Shown piece by piece: positions 1 through 8,882 of a stretch of DNA of 33,584 nucleotides. Under the pieces are notes generated by a model, which did no database searches, was not told the DNA's origin, and worked only from the letters and a program-made list of their open reading frames with translations. The DNA lies in the NCBI GenBank assembly GCA_031553855.1, contig JAVBKW010000037.1:1-33584 (forward strand), in the 5' to 3' direction. The first letter of the stretch is position 1. Each line of letters opens with the position of its first letter. The stretch is from RACS-047 sp031553855. GTDB taxonomy: Bacteria > Bacillota > Clostridia > Christensenellales > Pumilibacteraceae. The position numbers and the translations under genes are program-made.

Positions 1-558
1 AAATACACCAGGAAAACCCTGCCGATTTAACTAAAATTGCTCAAATACTATATATTTTTCTAACCAAACTCTTTAAATGCACTTATGCCTTAAAATTTAT
101 GAGCTTTTAATACAAAATAACTAAGTTTTTCCCCAATCTGCCGGAGTAATTTGTTGTAATTAAGTCGTTATTTTCAGGAATTTAATTATAAAAACGCAAA
201 TGTCCCGGCCCTATTTGTGCTCGCCCCTTTGTGTTATTAAATAGCTATTACTCCGCCGTTTCTTCCAGAAAAGTCCATATTATTAAGCTTTTAAATATTA
301 TAACATGTTTTACATTCAAAAACAATGTTGAAAATTTACATTTTATGGGGCATTTTTTATAAATAACTCAAAGAGACGTGCAAATCAAAACCGCAAATAC
401 CTCCATCCCCGTTTTTTCATGTTTTTCTGTCAACTTTATTTAACAACTATTTTCTTATCTGTTAAGAATACTTAAATCTACAAAAACAAAAAAAGCAGTA
501 TTTGCGTTAAAAATATATACTGTTTTTTTACTTTTTTTATAACTAAATCCGCTTATGA
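1..558. other. AT-rich non-coding stretch
   Basis: This stretch downstream of pfkA holds no open reading frame I can support on either strand. It is very AT-rich, with many A and T runs. The only structure I recognise is the hairpin at 489-529 that probably ends the pfkA transcript. Pyruvate kinase, which follows pfkA in many Firmicutes, is not here. Confidence 0.6.
489..529 (-). terminator. Putative terminator after pfkA
   Basis: An inverted repeat of about 13 bp (arms near 489-501 and 517-529) with an AT-rich loop lies about 30 bases past the pfkA stop. Read on the minus strand it ends in TACTGC followed by a run of T, as in a Rho-independent terminator. The stem has one A/C mismatch on this strand and is AT-rich, so it may be weak. 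Confidence 0.5.
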
Positions 559-1518
559 TTAACGGGCAACAATACCCGCCATATTGTAAAGGTCTAGGTC
601 AAATTCCTTTTTCATCGAACAACCCTCAACGATATCCATATCGAAGAATTTATTGCATTTTATGCCGACGATGCGGTTGCCGATACCCTTTTCGAGCAGC
701 TTGACTGCATATACGCCCATATTTGTGCCAAGGAACCTGTCCTGCATACTGGGGCTTCCGCCGCGCTGCAAATGGCCCAAAATTGACGCGCGCACTACAA
801 AACCCGTCCTTGATTCAATTTCCTTTGCGACCTCGTCCGCATGCCCTGCGCCTTCCGCTAAAACCACTATGCCCGACACCTTTCCGCGCGCTTTAGACTG
901 TTGGAGCCTGTCGCAGATACGGTTCATATCAAGCTGATGTTCGGGAACTATTATGCATTCGGCGCCGCCCGCAAGCCCCGAATAGAGGGCAAGATCGCCG
1001 CAATGGCGGCCCATAACCTCGATAATAGAGATACGCTCGTGGCTGGTCATCGTGTCGCGGATCTTGTTTATAGCGTCCAAAATAGTATTGCACGCCGTGT
1101 CGAAACCAAGGGTGTAATCCGTATAAGCAAGGTCGTTGTCGATCGTGCCGGGGATACCGATAGTGGGAACGCCTTGCTCCGACAACGCTTTTGCTCCCAT
1201 AAACGAGCCGTCTCCGCCGATAACTATAAGGCCCTCGATGCCGAATTCCTTAAGCTTTGCGATACCCTTTTGCTGGCCCTCCGCCGTTTTGAACTCAAGG
1301 CACCTTGCGGTTCTTAAGATAGTTCCGCCGCGCTGGATGATGTCGGAAACGCTGCGCATCGTAAGCGGCTGTATCAAACCCTCCAAAAGCCCCGCATAAC
1401 CTCTTTCGATACCGTAAACCTCCATACCGGCAAACAGTCCGTAACGCACAACGGCGCGAATAGCCGCATTCATTCCGGGCGCGTCGCCGCCGCTTGTGAG
1501 AACTCCAATTTTTTTCAT
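559..1518 (-). CDS. pfkA: ATP-dependent 6-phosphofructokinase
   Basis: This enzyme phosphorylates fructose 6-phosphate to fructose 1,6-bisphosphate, the committed step of glycolysis, in the cytoplasm. The 319-residue length is that of the bacterial PfkA family. Visible motifs are the N-terminal nucleotide-binding GGDAPG (about 10-15), GGDGS (101-105), and the signature PGTIDNDL (123-130), in which Asp127 sits where the family's catalytic base is. EVMGRHCG (167-174) is the sugar-phosphate-binding segment. The ATG at 1516-1518 gives a family-typical start (MKKIGVLTSGG). AGGAGAAGAG lies upstream at a rather long spacing. It is the last gene of the dnaE-pfkA arrangement common in Firmicutes, but 499 bases separate it from dnaE and it seems to have its own promoter. 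Confidence 0.97.
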   Translation of the reverse strand: MKKIGVLTSGGDAPGMNAAIRAVVRYGLFAGMEVYGIERGYAGLLEGLIQPLTMRSVSDIIQRGGTILRTARCLEFKTAEGQQKGIAKLKEFGIEGLIVIGGDGSFMGAKALSEQGVPTIGIPGTIDNDLAYTDYTLGFDTACNTILDAINKIRDTMTSHERISIIEVMGRHCGDLALYSGLAGGAECIIVPEHQLDMNRICDRLQQSKARGKVSGIVVLAEGAGHADEVAKEIESRTGFVVRASILGHLQRGGSPSMQDRFLGTNMGVYAVKLLEKGIGNRIVGIKCNKFFDMDIVEGCSMKKEFDLDLYNMAGIVAR

Positions 1519-1642
1519 ATTGTCTTAACTCTTCTCCTTTTGTCTGCTGTCGTTTCGACTCATAGTTTACTAGGTAAGAAGCCGCAAAGTAGCCGCGATC
1601 AATTCTTTTCTAGTTTGCTGCGTGCCTGATAAATTTTGTTAT

Positions 1643-1648
1643 ATTATA
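1643..1648 (-). promoter_or_regulatory. Extended -10 promoter for pfkA
   Basis: On the minus strand the sequence reads GTGCTATAATATAAC, with a perfect TATAAT at 1643-1648 and the TGn extension just before it. No good -35 box stands at 16-18 bases, so it would be an extended -10 promoter. It lies about 120 bases upstream of pfkA, which suggests pfkA can be transcribed apart from dnaE. The core closely resembles the RHS promoter (GTGCTAATATAAC). Confidence 0.55.
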
Positions 1649-1857
1649 GCACTTTTTCTAACAAATATCTACTGTTTTAGTATATCTATAATGCACAAAA
1701 ATTATTGCGGAGGAGCTGTATAAATTCAAATCCCCCGCAAGATTTTCTTAGCTTTTTTAGCGAAAAACTCTTGTATTTTGTATCGGTTATATTTGCTGTT
1801 TTACCGGACTGCCCTAAACTCACATTAAAGATCCGCTAAAAATAAAAGGTATTAAAC

Positions 1858-1981
1858 GCAGGGCAAGCCCTGCACCCACCGCCTACGGCGGTTTGTTCCG
1901 CCTAAAAGACGGCGGGGTTTTAAACCTTTTGCGGCGGGCGCATTTCTGGAAATGAACGCAAGCTTTCATTTCCAAAAATGC
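1858..1981. repeat. Palindrome-rich intergenic element between dnaE and pfkA
   Basis: Three inverted repeats stand in a row: GCAGGGCaaGCCCTGC (1858-1873), ACCGCCtacGGCGGT (1878-1892), and a long hairpin with arms GCATTT..GGAAATGA (1940-1955) and TCATTTCC..AAATGC (1966-1981) that has a symmetrical two-base internal loop. The GC-rich centre contrasts with the AT-rich flanks. No T run follows the large hairpin on the minus strand, so it is not an ordinary dnaE terminator. The architecture is like REP/BIME intergenic repeats, but I cannot count its copies in the genome. The rest of the 1519-2017 gap holds the pfkA promoter and no gene. Confidence 0.6.
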
Positions 1982-2017
1982 TTCTTGATAAATATTTAAG
2001 TATCGGTTCCTTGTTTT

Positions 2018-5000
2018 TTAGTTTGCCACCTTAACTCTGTCCGCGCCCAGCAAGCCTGCCAGCTCATTTAACATAAGGTCGCAGATGCCGCAAGTTAAGC
2101 CCAGCGAAAAGGTTTTTCCCTCGTCGGTGTTTTTAAGGTAGGTTTCATCGTCGCCCGGATAAATATTGATGATTTCCTGGATTTTGTCGATTATTTTTTC
2201 GTCGTCATTAATAAAGGAAACGTAGAAACAAATTTTTCTCGTATTTTTCTTTTCCTGTTTTCCGCCCTTAAACTCGTCGAGCTTATCGACCCAAACAGAA
2301 AACTCGCCGTCGCGCTCTTTAACCTTACCCGTTACTGACACAAGCTTATCTTTCTGCCAAACGCCTTTAAGCTTATTGAGCGTATGGCCTGAACACAAAA
2401 TTTCTATAGTGCCGTATAAATCCTCGAGCCGCCCTATCCCCAAATCCTTACCTGATTTAGTAAGCTTCTTTTCAGCCTCAACAAGCATCCCGCCCACCGT
2501 CACCGTCATACCGTCGGAAACGGCGTTTTCGCTCACTTGGCCGTCGTCGCCCGCAAGCGGAGCCTCTTCAGCGTCCTCTTTTTTAGCGGCAAAGTGCGAG
2601 GCGTTAAACTTGAATTGCTTTAAATATTCCTTGTACTCGTCCAGCGGATGCCCGGTAAGGTAGACTCCGGCCACTTCCTTTTCGTATCTTAGTTTATCGG
2701 AGTGCGAATACTCGGCAACGGAGGGATAATCGAATTTGTCTACTGCCGAAAAAACCTCGCTCTCGAAAAATGAAAACTGCCCGCGCATGGCCGCGGCCTT
2801 ATCCTTGCCCGCCCTGTCCAGAACAGATTCATACACCTGTATAAGCTGCGAACGGTGCTTTTTGAAACAGTCGAAGGTTCCGGCGAAAATCAGCGATTCA
2901 AGCATTTTCTTATTTAAGGTGACGCCGCTCATGCGGTTTACAAACTGAACAAAATCCGTAAATTCGCCGCCGTTTTCCCTTTCCTTTACGATTTCGGCGA
3001 TAATCGCCGCACCGACGTTCTTTATGGCCGCCATACCGATTCGGATAGCCCCTCTCTCAACGGTAAAGTCTACGCCGGACTTATTGATGTCGGGCGGCAG
3101 AACGGCGATATCCTTTTCTTTAAGGTATGTTAAATAGTTGCGTATTTCGTCGATACTGGTTATGCGGTTGTTCAGCACCGCGGCGATAAACTCAACGGTG
3201 TAGTAGCGTTTTAAATACGCCGTCTGATACGCTAAAAACGCATAAGCGGCTGCGTGCGACTTATTGAACGCGTAGGAGGCAAAGCTCGTCATATCGTCGA
3301 AAATCTTGTTGGCAATGTCTGCGGGCACTCCGTTTTTGACCGCGCCGCATATCTCTACGCCCTTATTGTCCTTAGCCGAAATACCGTTTAAAAACACGAT
3401 GCGTTCGGCTTCCATTTTATCCTTTTTCTTTTTGCTCATTATGCGGCGCAGCTCGTCGGCGCGCCCTAAGGTGTAGCCGGCAAGCACCTGAACGGTTTTC
3501 ATAACCTGTTCCTGATAAACCATTACGCCGTATGTGACCTCGAGTATAGGTTTTTGCAGGTCGTGGTCATATTTGATCCTGCCCGGATTCTTCTTACCGA
3601 AAACGTACTGCGGGATTTTATCCATAGGGCCGGGACGGTATAGGGAAATACCCGCTATGATATCTTCAAGACATGTCGGCTTAAGCTCACGCATAAAGCG
3701 TTTCATTCCCTCCGACTCAAGCTGGAAAACTGCGTGCGTGTCGCCCTCGCCGATAAGCTCGAATACGCCCTTATCGTCGTAGTCCATATTATAAAAGTCG
3801 ATATCCTTACCCTGCGTTATCTTTATAATGTCTATCGCTTTTTTGATGTCGGTGAGCGTGCGAAGGCCTAAAAAGTCCATCTTTAAAAGCCCCAGCTCCT
3901 CGCACTCGATCATATTGAATTCGGTGGTGACGATATTATCCGACGTCATCGACAACGGAATATGCTCATATATAGGGTCCTTACATATAATGACGCCCGC
4001 CGCATGCATACCCGTTTGGCGCGGCATACCCTCGATTTTCATTGCCATATCGAGAATGTTTTTTACCATATCGTCGGTTTCGTACATTTCCTTAAGCTCT
4101 GGAATTACGGGGCTTGGCTCGCCGTCCTTGCCCGCAAGTATGCCTAAAAGATGCCCGATATGTTTTTTGCCCATCATCATCGGAATGAGCTTCGTTATTT
4201 TTTCGACCTCCGAATACGGCTGCGAATACACGCGCCCCACATCCTTGACCGCAGCCTTTGCCGCAAGCGTTCCGAAAGTAACTATCTGGGAAACGTTGTC
4301 CGCGCCGTAGCGGCCGATAACATAATCGATAACGTCGCCTCGCCTGTCTACGCAGAAGTCGATATCGAAGTCGGGGTTTGAAACGCGTTCGGGGTTTAAA
4401 AAACGCTCAAAAATCAGCTCGTATTTGAGCGGGTCTACCTTTGTTATGCCTATCGAGTACGCGACGATACTGCCCACGCCCGAGCCGCGCCCGGGGCCTA
4501 CGGGTATGCCGTTCGTCTCGGCGTAGTGGATAAAGTCCCATACTATTAAAAAGTACTCGACAAAGCCCATATTTTTGATGATATTAAGCTCATAATCCGC
4601 TCTTTGCTTAACCTGCGGCGTAACCTCTTTAAACTTAGCCTTCATCCCCTCGTATGTGAGCTTACGCAAAAACTCGAACGGCTCCGAACCGTCGGCGGGC
4701 AGATACAGCGGCAGGAGCGGCTCTTTTTGAAAAAAGTACGGCTCGCACTTATCCGCGATTTCAAGCGTGTTGTCTAAAGCCTCTTTTAAGGCGGGGAAAA
4801 TCAATTCCATTTCCGCCCTGCTCTTTAAATAGAACTCTTTTGTAGGGAAATAACCGTCGTCCTCGGTGCCGCCCTCGCTTAAAGAGGGGTTGTCGCTATA
4901 ATCGGCCGCCGTCGCCTCCTCATAGGGCATAGTTGTGCGGAACGATATACATTGCAACACCTTCTGCATAGCGGAATCGGCTTTTGTTAAATAGTGTACG

Positions 5001-5719
5001 TCGTTTGTGGCAACAAGCTTGATACCGTTATCGCGCGCGATACGCACAAGATACGGCAAAACCTGTTTCTGCGCTTTTATATTGTGGTCCTGTATTTCTA
5101 TGTAGAAATCGTCCTTGAAAAGACGCTTAAATTCCTTTGCGACAGCGTCCGCCTTTTCAAGCTCGTTGCCCAGTATTGCCTGAGGTATGGCTCCGGCAAG
5201 GCACGCCGACAGGCAGACTAAGCCCTCGGTATGTTTTTTTAGCAGCTCCATATCGATACGCGGCTTATAATAAAGGCCTTTGGTGTAGGAATATGAAACT
5301 AATTTGATAAGGTTTAAGTAGCCCGTTTCGTTTTTGCAAAGAAGAACTAAATGGTTGTATTTCGGCATTTTGCCGCCGACGCTTGTTTTGACGTTCAGGT
5401 TTTCGGCAACATAAACCTCGCACCCGACGATCGGCTTTATTTTAAACGGCCGCCGCTCTTTAATAAAATCGTAAAAATCCGCCTTGGGATCGGTGTAGGC
5501 GGCCGCGCGCTTTACAAACTCAAGCACGCCGTACATATTGCCGTGATCGGTTATCGCCACCGCAGGCATATCCATTTTATCGCAGAGCTTAAAAAGGTCC
5601 TCTATCTTGGCCGCTCCGTCGAGCAGGCTGTACTGCGTGTGAACGTGCAAATGCGCGAACTTCTCCTTAAGGCCGCCCGCGCTTATATCCGTTTCAATTT
5701 TGTCGATATTATCAGCCAT
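2018..5719 (-). CDS. dnaE: DNA polymerase III alpha subunit
   Basis: This is the DnaE-type replicative polymerase (C family). In Firmicutes it normally works beside PolC at the replication fork. The 1233-residue protein begins with a PHP domain (HLHVHTQYS, 23-31; TDHG near 57). The palm follows, with GPGRGSGVGS (408-417), the catalytic aspartates of PDFDIDFC (449-456) and a third in LKMDFLGL (Asp615), and QTGMHAAGVII (568-578). A helix-hairpin-helix region follows, then a C-terminal OB-fold (starting near VTVGGMLVEAEKK). There is no exonuclease insertion, so it is not PolC. It starts 12 bases after the Crh-like gene, which suggests co-transcription from the murB side. Length and motif order are normal. 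Confidence 0.97.
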   Translation of the reverse strand: MADNIDKIETDISAGGLKEKFAHLHVHTQYSLLDGAAKIEDLFKLCDKMDMPAVAITDHGNMYGVLEFVKRAAAYTDPKADFYDFIKERRPFKIKPIVGCEVYVAENLNVKTSVGGKMPKYNHLVLLCKNETGYLNLIKLVSYSYTKGLYYKPRIDMELLKKHTEGLVCLSACLAGAIPQAILGNELEKADAVAKEFKRLFKDDFYIEIQDHNIKAQKQVLPYLVRIARDNGIKLVATNDVHYLTKADSAMQKVLQCISFRTTMPYEEATAADYSDNPSLSEGGTEDDGYFPTKEFYLKSRAEMELIFPALKEALDNTLEIADKCEPYFFQKEPLLPLYLPADGSEPFEFLRKLTYEGMKAKFKEVTPQVKQRADYELNIIKNMGFVEYFLIVWDFIHYAETNGIPVGPGRGSGVGSIVAYSIGITKVDPLKYELIFERFLNPERVSNPDFDIDFCVDRRGDVIDYVIGRYGADNVSQIVTFGTLAAKAAVKDVGRVYSQPYSEVEKITKLIPMMMGKKHIGHLLGILAGKDGEPSPVIPELKEMYETDDMVKNILDMAMKIEGMPRQTGMHAAGVIICKDPIYEHIPLSMTSDNIVTTEFNMIECEELGLLKMDFLGLRTLTDIKKAIDIIKITQGKDIDFYNMDYDDKGVFELIGEGDTHAVFQLESEGMKRFMRELKPTCLEDIIAGISLYRPGPMDKIPQYVFGKKNPGRIKYDHDLQKPILEVTYGVMVYQEQVMKTVQVLAGYTLGRADELRRIMSKKKKDKMEAERIVFLNGISAKDNKGVEICGAVKNGVPADIANKIFDDMTSFASYAFNKSHAAAYAFLAYQTAYLKRYYTVEFIAAVLNNRITSIDEIRNYLTYLKEKDIAVLPPDINKSGVDFTVERGAIRIGMAAIKNVGAAIIAEIVKERENGGEFTDFVQFVNRMSGVTLNKKMLESLIFAGTFDCFKKHRSQLIQVYESVLDRAGKDKAAAMRGQFSFFESEVFSAVDKFDYPSVAEYSHSDKLRYEKEVAGVYLTGHPLDEYKEYLKQFKFNASHFAAKKEDAEEAPLAGDDGQVSENAVSDGMTVTVGGMLVEAEKKLTKSGKDLGIGRLEDLYGTIEILCSGHTLNKLKGVWQKDKLVSVTGKVKERDGEFSVWVDKLDEFKGGKQEKKNTRKICFYVSFINDDEKIIDKIQEIINIYPGDDETYLKNTDEGKTFSLGLTCGICDLMLNELAGLLGADRVKVAN

Positions 5720-5731
5720 TCAGATTTCCTT

Positions 5732-5998
5732 TCAGCTTATTTTGAAGTTGTTTGCAAACAGGCTCTGCATCTCGGTCAGCGCGTCGTCCTGGTCCTCGCC
5801 GTTTATGATAGCCATAACCTTGTCGCCGCGTTTTAAGCCCATGCTGACAACGCCCATAAAGCTTTTTGCGTTGACCTTACACGTTTTCCATTCAAAGATT
5901 ATCGAACTGGAAAAACGCATCGCACGCTGAACGATAGCCTGCGCGTCGACGCGTTGCAGGCCGTCGGCTTTTTTAACTTCAAGCTCCCTGATAACCAT
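5732..5998 (-). CDS. HPr-like protein of the Crh type (Gln at position 15)
   Basis: This 88-residue protein has the HPr fold pattern but lacks the phosphotransfer histidine: where HPr has GLHARPA this protein has GLQRVDA, so position 15 is Gln and the Arg17 that normally assists phosphotransfer is Val. The regulatory serine is kept at position 46 in NAKSFMGVVS. In Bacillus Crh, Gln15 with Ser46 makes a protein that cannot take part in PTS sugar transport but is phosphorylated by HPr kinase to act with CcpA in catabolite repression. By analogy this is a regulator, not a PTS carrier. Its place next to whiA also matches crh in Bacillus. HPr kinase is not in the window. Loss of Arg17 goes beyond Bacillus Crh, so the exact role is inferred. 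Confidence 0.85.
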   Translation of the reverse strand: MVIRELEVKKADGLQRVDAQAIVQRAMRFSSSIIFEWKTCKVNAKSFMGVVSMGLKRGDKVMAIINGEDQDDALTEMQSLFANNFKIS

Positions 5999-6117
5999 AC
6001 TTTTTTCCTCTCTTGTATATTTTGACCGATTTACAGTATTTATATTATTTTATAATAAATCTGAAAGATTGCACATATGGAAACGTAAGCAGGCATAAAT
6101 AAAAGGCTTTAACGGCG

Positions 6118-7017
6118 TTATTGTTTAGAAATTTCAAGGATTTTATTCAGGCGGTGCTTAATACCGCTTTTGCTGATGTTAAGCATCGAGCTTAATTCGC
6201 TGAGCGAAGCGTCCGGAAAATTCAACCGCGCCTCCGCCGCCTCCGCAAGCCTTTTACTAAGCGAAGAAAACCTGCCCTCAAGCCTGATTTTTTCTATCGC
6301 AAAAATCTGATCCTGCGCCGCGTTCACAGTTTTATCTATGTTGGCAATATCGCAATTAAGGCGCCGGTTTGAAAGCTGGTTGACCTGACGCCGGGCGATC
6401 ATCTCATTTATTTCCAGCACGGCTTTGTTTGCGCCCATAAGCGCCAAAGTGTCCGAGATCATACCCGCTTCTTTTAAGTATACTATATGCTTATCCTTGC
6501 GTACAGTTTGCTTTGGCACAATTTCCGACTGCTCTAATATCGCGCTAAGGTCCGCCGCCAATACGGGGTTTGAAAGAGCAAATTCCAAATGGTAGCCTTT
6601 TAAGAGCGACACGCTCCCGCACCCTGAAAACGCGCCCCGCACATACGCCGCCGCAGATTGCGGGCCAGATATTAGTGAGGGGTCTATTCCCGCAATAACG
6701 GCAGGCTCGCCCTCGGCGGACGTTGAAAGTATTGCGCAATCAGCCAGCAGCCTGTCCAGATATGCGCCCTGCAAGGTTATGCTGCGGTAGCCCGAATCTA
6801 TGCTTGTGCTTTTATATATCTCTTTTATTATATTGTCGAGAAACTGCTTAATAAAGCCTGACCCTGTTTCTAAAACTAAGCTTAATTCGCCGTCCGATAT
6901 CATAAGAGAGCCGGACGTGTGAACGACCGCCGACAAAAAAGCAAGCTTTTCCCGCCGCCCTCTCAGCACCGCCGACGCCGCCTCATATTTGGCTCTGTAA
7001 CAAAATCCGCCGTTCAT
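6118..7017 (-). CDS. whiA: DNA-binding protein WhiA
   Basis: WhiA is a conserved Gram-positive DNA-binding protein linked to cell division, chromosome segregation and, in actinomycetes, sporulation. The 299-residue protein shows the N-terminal part related to LAGLIDADG homing endonucleases but without nuclease activity (AYVRGAFSGCGSVS, about 124-137, followed by YHLEF). The C-terminal helix-turn-helix (about 255-299) includes LSELSSMLNISKSGIKHRL. The extreme N-terminus differs from the common form, beginning MNGGFCYRAKYEAA. The upstream signal is only AAGGGA. The gene lies between the PHP phosphatase and the Crh-like gene. In most Firmicutes rapZ and yvcK come directly before whiA; here they do not. 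Confidence 0.93.
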   Translation of the reverse strand: MNGGFCYRAKYEAASAVLRGRREKLAFLSAVVHTSGSLMISDGELSLVLETGSGFIKQFLDNIIKEIYKSTSIDSGYRSITLQGAYLDRLLADCAILSTSAEGEPAVIAGIDPSLISGPQSAAAYVRGAFSGCGSVSLLKGYHLEFALSNPVLAADLSAILEQSEIVPKQTVRKDKHIVYLKEAGMISDTLALMGANKAVLEINEMIARRQVNQLSNRRLNCDIANIDKTVNAAQDQIFAIEKIRLEGRFSSLSKRLAEAAEARLNFPDASLSELSSMLNISKSGIKHRLNKILEISKQ

Positions 7018-7084
7018 CGCTTGTCCCTTTTTTTTGTGTTTTAATAAAGGCTTTTTGAACGTATAGTCCTGCTAAAAAGCCCTT

Positions 7085-7891
7085 TTAGCTTTTTTCCTTT
7101 CCGCCTTGCTTTAGCTCCGCCTTTAATTCCGCCTTATGCTTCTGGCTCCTGAAAACCGGAAGGCGTTCCCAGTTGCAAATTTTCTCTCTCGGCAGATTTA
7201 AGCGCTCTATCACGGCTTCGGGCTTTGAAAAGTCGCCCACACGGTCGGGCGAATGCGCGTCGGAATTGCAGATAAATTCCGCGCCGGAATTCGCGATTTT
7301 TTCCAAATCCGAATCGGAAATGCTGACGCGTTTGCCGTTTAGCTCGACCTTAGTGCCGTAATGCGCGCACGCCTTAGCGACCTCCGCAGCATCGACGTTT
7401 ATCCCGTAGTTTAAATGAGAAATGATGTCGATATCGAACTTGTCCAAAGCTTTTAAATAGGCGTCGGTATTTATGACGGTCATTTTCTTAGTCGTGGCTT
7501 TAAAGTTGTCCAGCCAGAAATTCGGCATAAAAAAGGTGAAAAAGTCTTTAATGCGGAACGGCATAACAAATTTATGATAGCCGCAAATGACAATATCCAG
7601 ATTAGGTATGTCGCTGGATTTTATATCTATGTTGCCGGACGCGGAATTGAAGTTGGTCTCCAGGCCTAAGTTTATTTTGATCTGCGGATATTTTTTCCTC
7701 AATTCCTCGGTTTCTGCACGCGCGGACTTAAAATCCTCACGCCTTAAGTTATAGACAAGATGTTTAAAACCGTGGTCTGTGACGGCGATCTCCTTTAACC
7801 CTTTGTCGATAGCGGCAACGACGTTGTCCTCTATCGTTCCCTTTCCGTGACTGTAGGTCGTATGCGTATGATAATCGCCCCAATATGCCAT
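7085..7891 (-). CDS. PHP-domain metal-dependent phosphatase
   Basis: This 268-residue protein is a stand-alone PHP domain of the histidinol-phosphatase/YcdX type, a cytoplasmic hydrolase of phosphate esters with a multinuclear metal site. The metal-binding motifs appear in order: YHTH (7-10), TDHG (38-41), a Glu in LGLETNF, HKF near 127, SHLNYG, and the C-terminal NSDAHSPDRVG. The start ATG overlaps the murB stop by one base (TAATG), so translation is probably coupled. Genes of this type often stand between murB and whiA in clostridia. The substrate is unknown, and no histidine-biosynthesis genes are nearby, so a histidinol-phosphatase label would be unsafe. Confidence 0.9.
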   Translation of the reverse strand: MAYWGDYHTHTTYSHGKGTIEDNVVAAIDKGLKEIAVTDHGFKHLVYNLRREDFKSARAETEELRKKYPQIKINLGLETNFNSASGNIDIKSSDIPNLDIVICGYHKFVMPFRIKDFFTFFMPNFWLDNFKATTKKMTVINTDAYLKALDKFDIDIISHLNYGINVDAAEVAKACAHYGTKVELNGKRVSISDSDLEKIANSGAEFICNSDAHSPDRVGDFSKPEAVIERLNLPREKICNWERLPVFRSQKHKAELKAELKQGGKEKS

Positions 7892-8751
7892 TAAAAATCT
7901 CCTACGTATTCGATTTCTTCTTTTAATTCCACGCCGAAACGCACCATAATTTCAGCCTTGATGCAGTCTATAAGCGCAGCGACGTTCTGCGCGGTGGCAG
8001 AACCGGTATTTATTATAAAGTTTGCGTGCTTTTCAGAAACGGCCGCCCCGCCGATTTTGAGCCCTTTAAGCCCTGCGTTATCGATGTACCAGCCCGCGGG
8101 CTTATCCGCCGCCTTAAACACCGAACCCGCGCTGTAACCGGAGGGCTGCGTCCTTACCCTGAACTCAATATATTTTTTTCTGCACGCGCTGAGGATGTCC
8201 TTATGAGAAAGAGCGAAATTAAAGCCTGCGCGCAAAATAACGTCGCCGGGCATAAAACCGCTTTTGCGGTAGGAAAACCCGCACTCCGCGTTATTGAGCC
8301 GCAATACTTCGCCCGCGCGCAGAACGTCCGCAAACTCCAAAACGTCGGCAATGCAGCCGCCGAACGCTCCGGCGTTCATCTTCACCGCTCCGCCCACAGT
8401 GCCCGGGATCGAACACGCCCATTCAAGGCCCGAAAACGAGTTGTCGTAAAACCTTTTAGATAAAGCGGACAGCCCCACTCCAGCCTCGGCAACGCACAGC
8501 TTTTCGCTAAACTCTACGCCGCCTGTTCTTACTATCAGCACAAGCCCCTTAAAGCCGCCGTCAGACACTAAAACGTTGCTCCCTTTGCCAAGGATCAAAA
8601 GGTTTTCATCGCGCCTGCTTGCAAGCTCGATTAAATCCCTTGTTTCGTAAACCTCGGCAAATCTTTCAGCCTCGCCGCCGATATGATAGGTGGTATAATT
8701 TTTCAGCTTAACGTTTCGCCTTATCCGGCGCGCATCAATAAAAACAGACAC
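7891..8751 (-). CDS. murB: UDP-N-acetylenolpyruvoylglucosamine reductase
   Basis: MurB reduces UDP-GlcNAc-enolpyruvate to UDP-MurNAc with NADPH through bound FAD, the second committed step of peptidoglycan precursor synthesis in the cytoplasm. The 286-residue length fits the shorter Gram-positive (type II) form. Motifs are TTYHIGG (20-26), FAD-binding LGKGSNVLVSDGG (54-66), GTVGGAVKMNAGAFG (117-131), the catalytic-serine segment YSAGSVFK (206-213, Ser210), and a C-terminal acid in ELKEEI (Glu279). The start is GTG with GGAG ten bases upstream. The product begins close to the conserved NVKLKNYTTY block, so no other start is likely. It is the first gene of the cluster towards dnaE. Confidence 0.96.
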   Translation of the reverse strand: MSVFIDARRIRRNVKLKNYTTYHIGGEAERFAEVYETRDLIELASRRDENLLILGKGSNVLVSDGGFKGLVLIVRTGGVEFSEKLCVAEAGVGLSALSKRFYDNSFSGLEWACSIPGTVGGAVKMNAGAFGGCIADVLEFADVLRAGEVLRLNNAECGFSYRKSGFMPGDVILRAGFNFALSHKDILSACRKKYIEFRVRTQPSGYSAGSVFKAADKPAGWYIDNAGLKGLKIGGAAVSEKHANFIINTGSATAQNVAALIDCIKAEIMVRFGVELKEEIEYVGDF

Positions 8752-8882
8752 TATTATTTTACTCCATTATTGCCGATTTTTCAAGCAAATTTAGAACAAA
8801 TCGAAAATTTGCCTTACTATATATATTCAAAGCGCATATAATATGTGCCAAATATCAGAGATAATAAAAGGGCTCCCGCCCG

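Noticed and set aside
3828..4310. Open plus-strand frame of 160 codons inside dnaE
   Set aside because: It lies opposite a strongly conserved part of dnaE, has no ribosome binding site and shows no recognisable protein pattern.
8756..8784. TTGAAA-17-TAAAAT promoter directly before murB
   Set aside because: The boxes fit, but transcription would start at about the GTG codon and lose the GGAG ribosome binding site, so it is probably a chance match.
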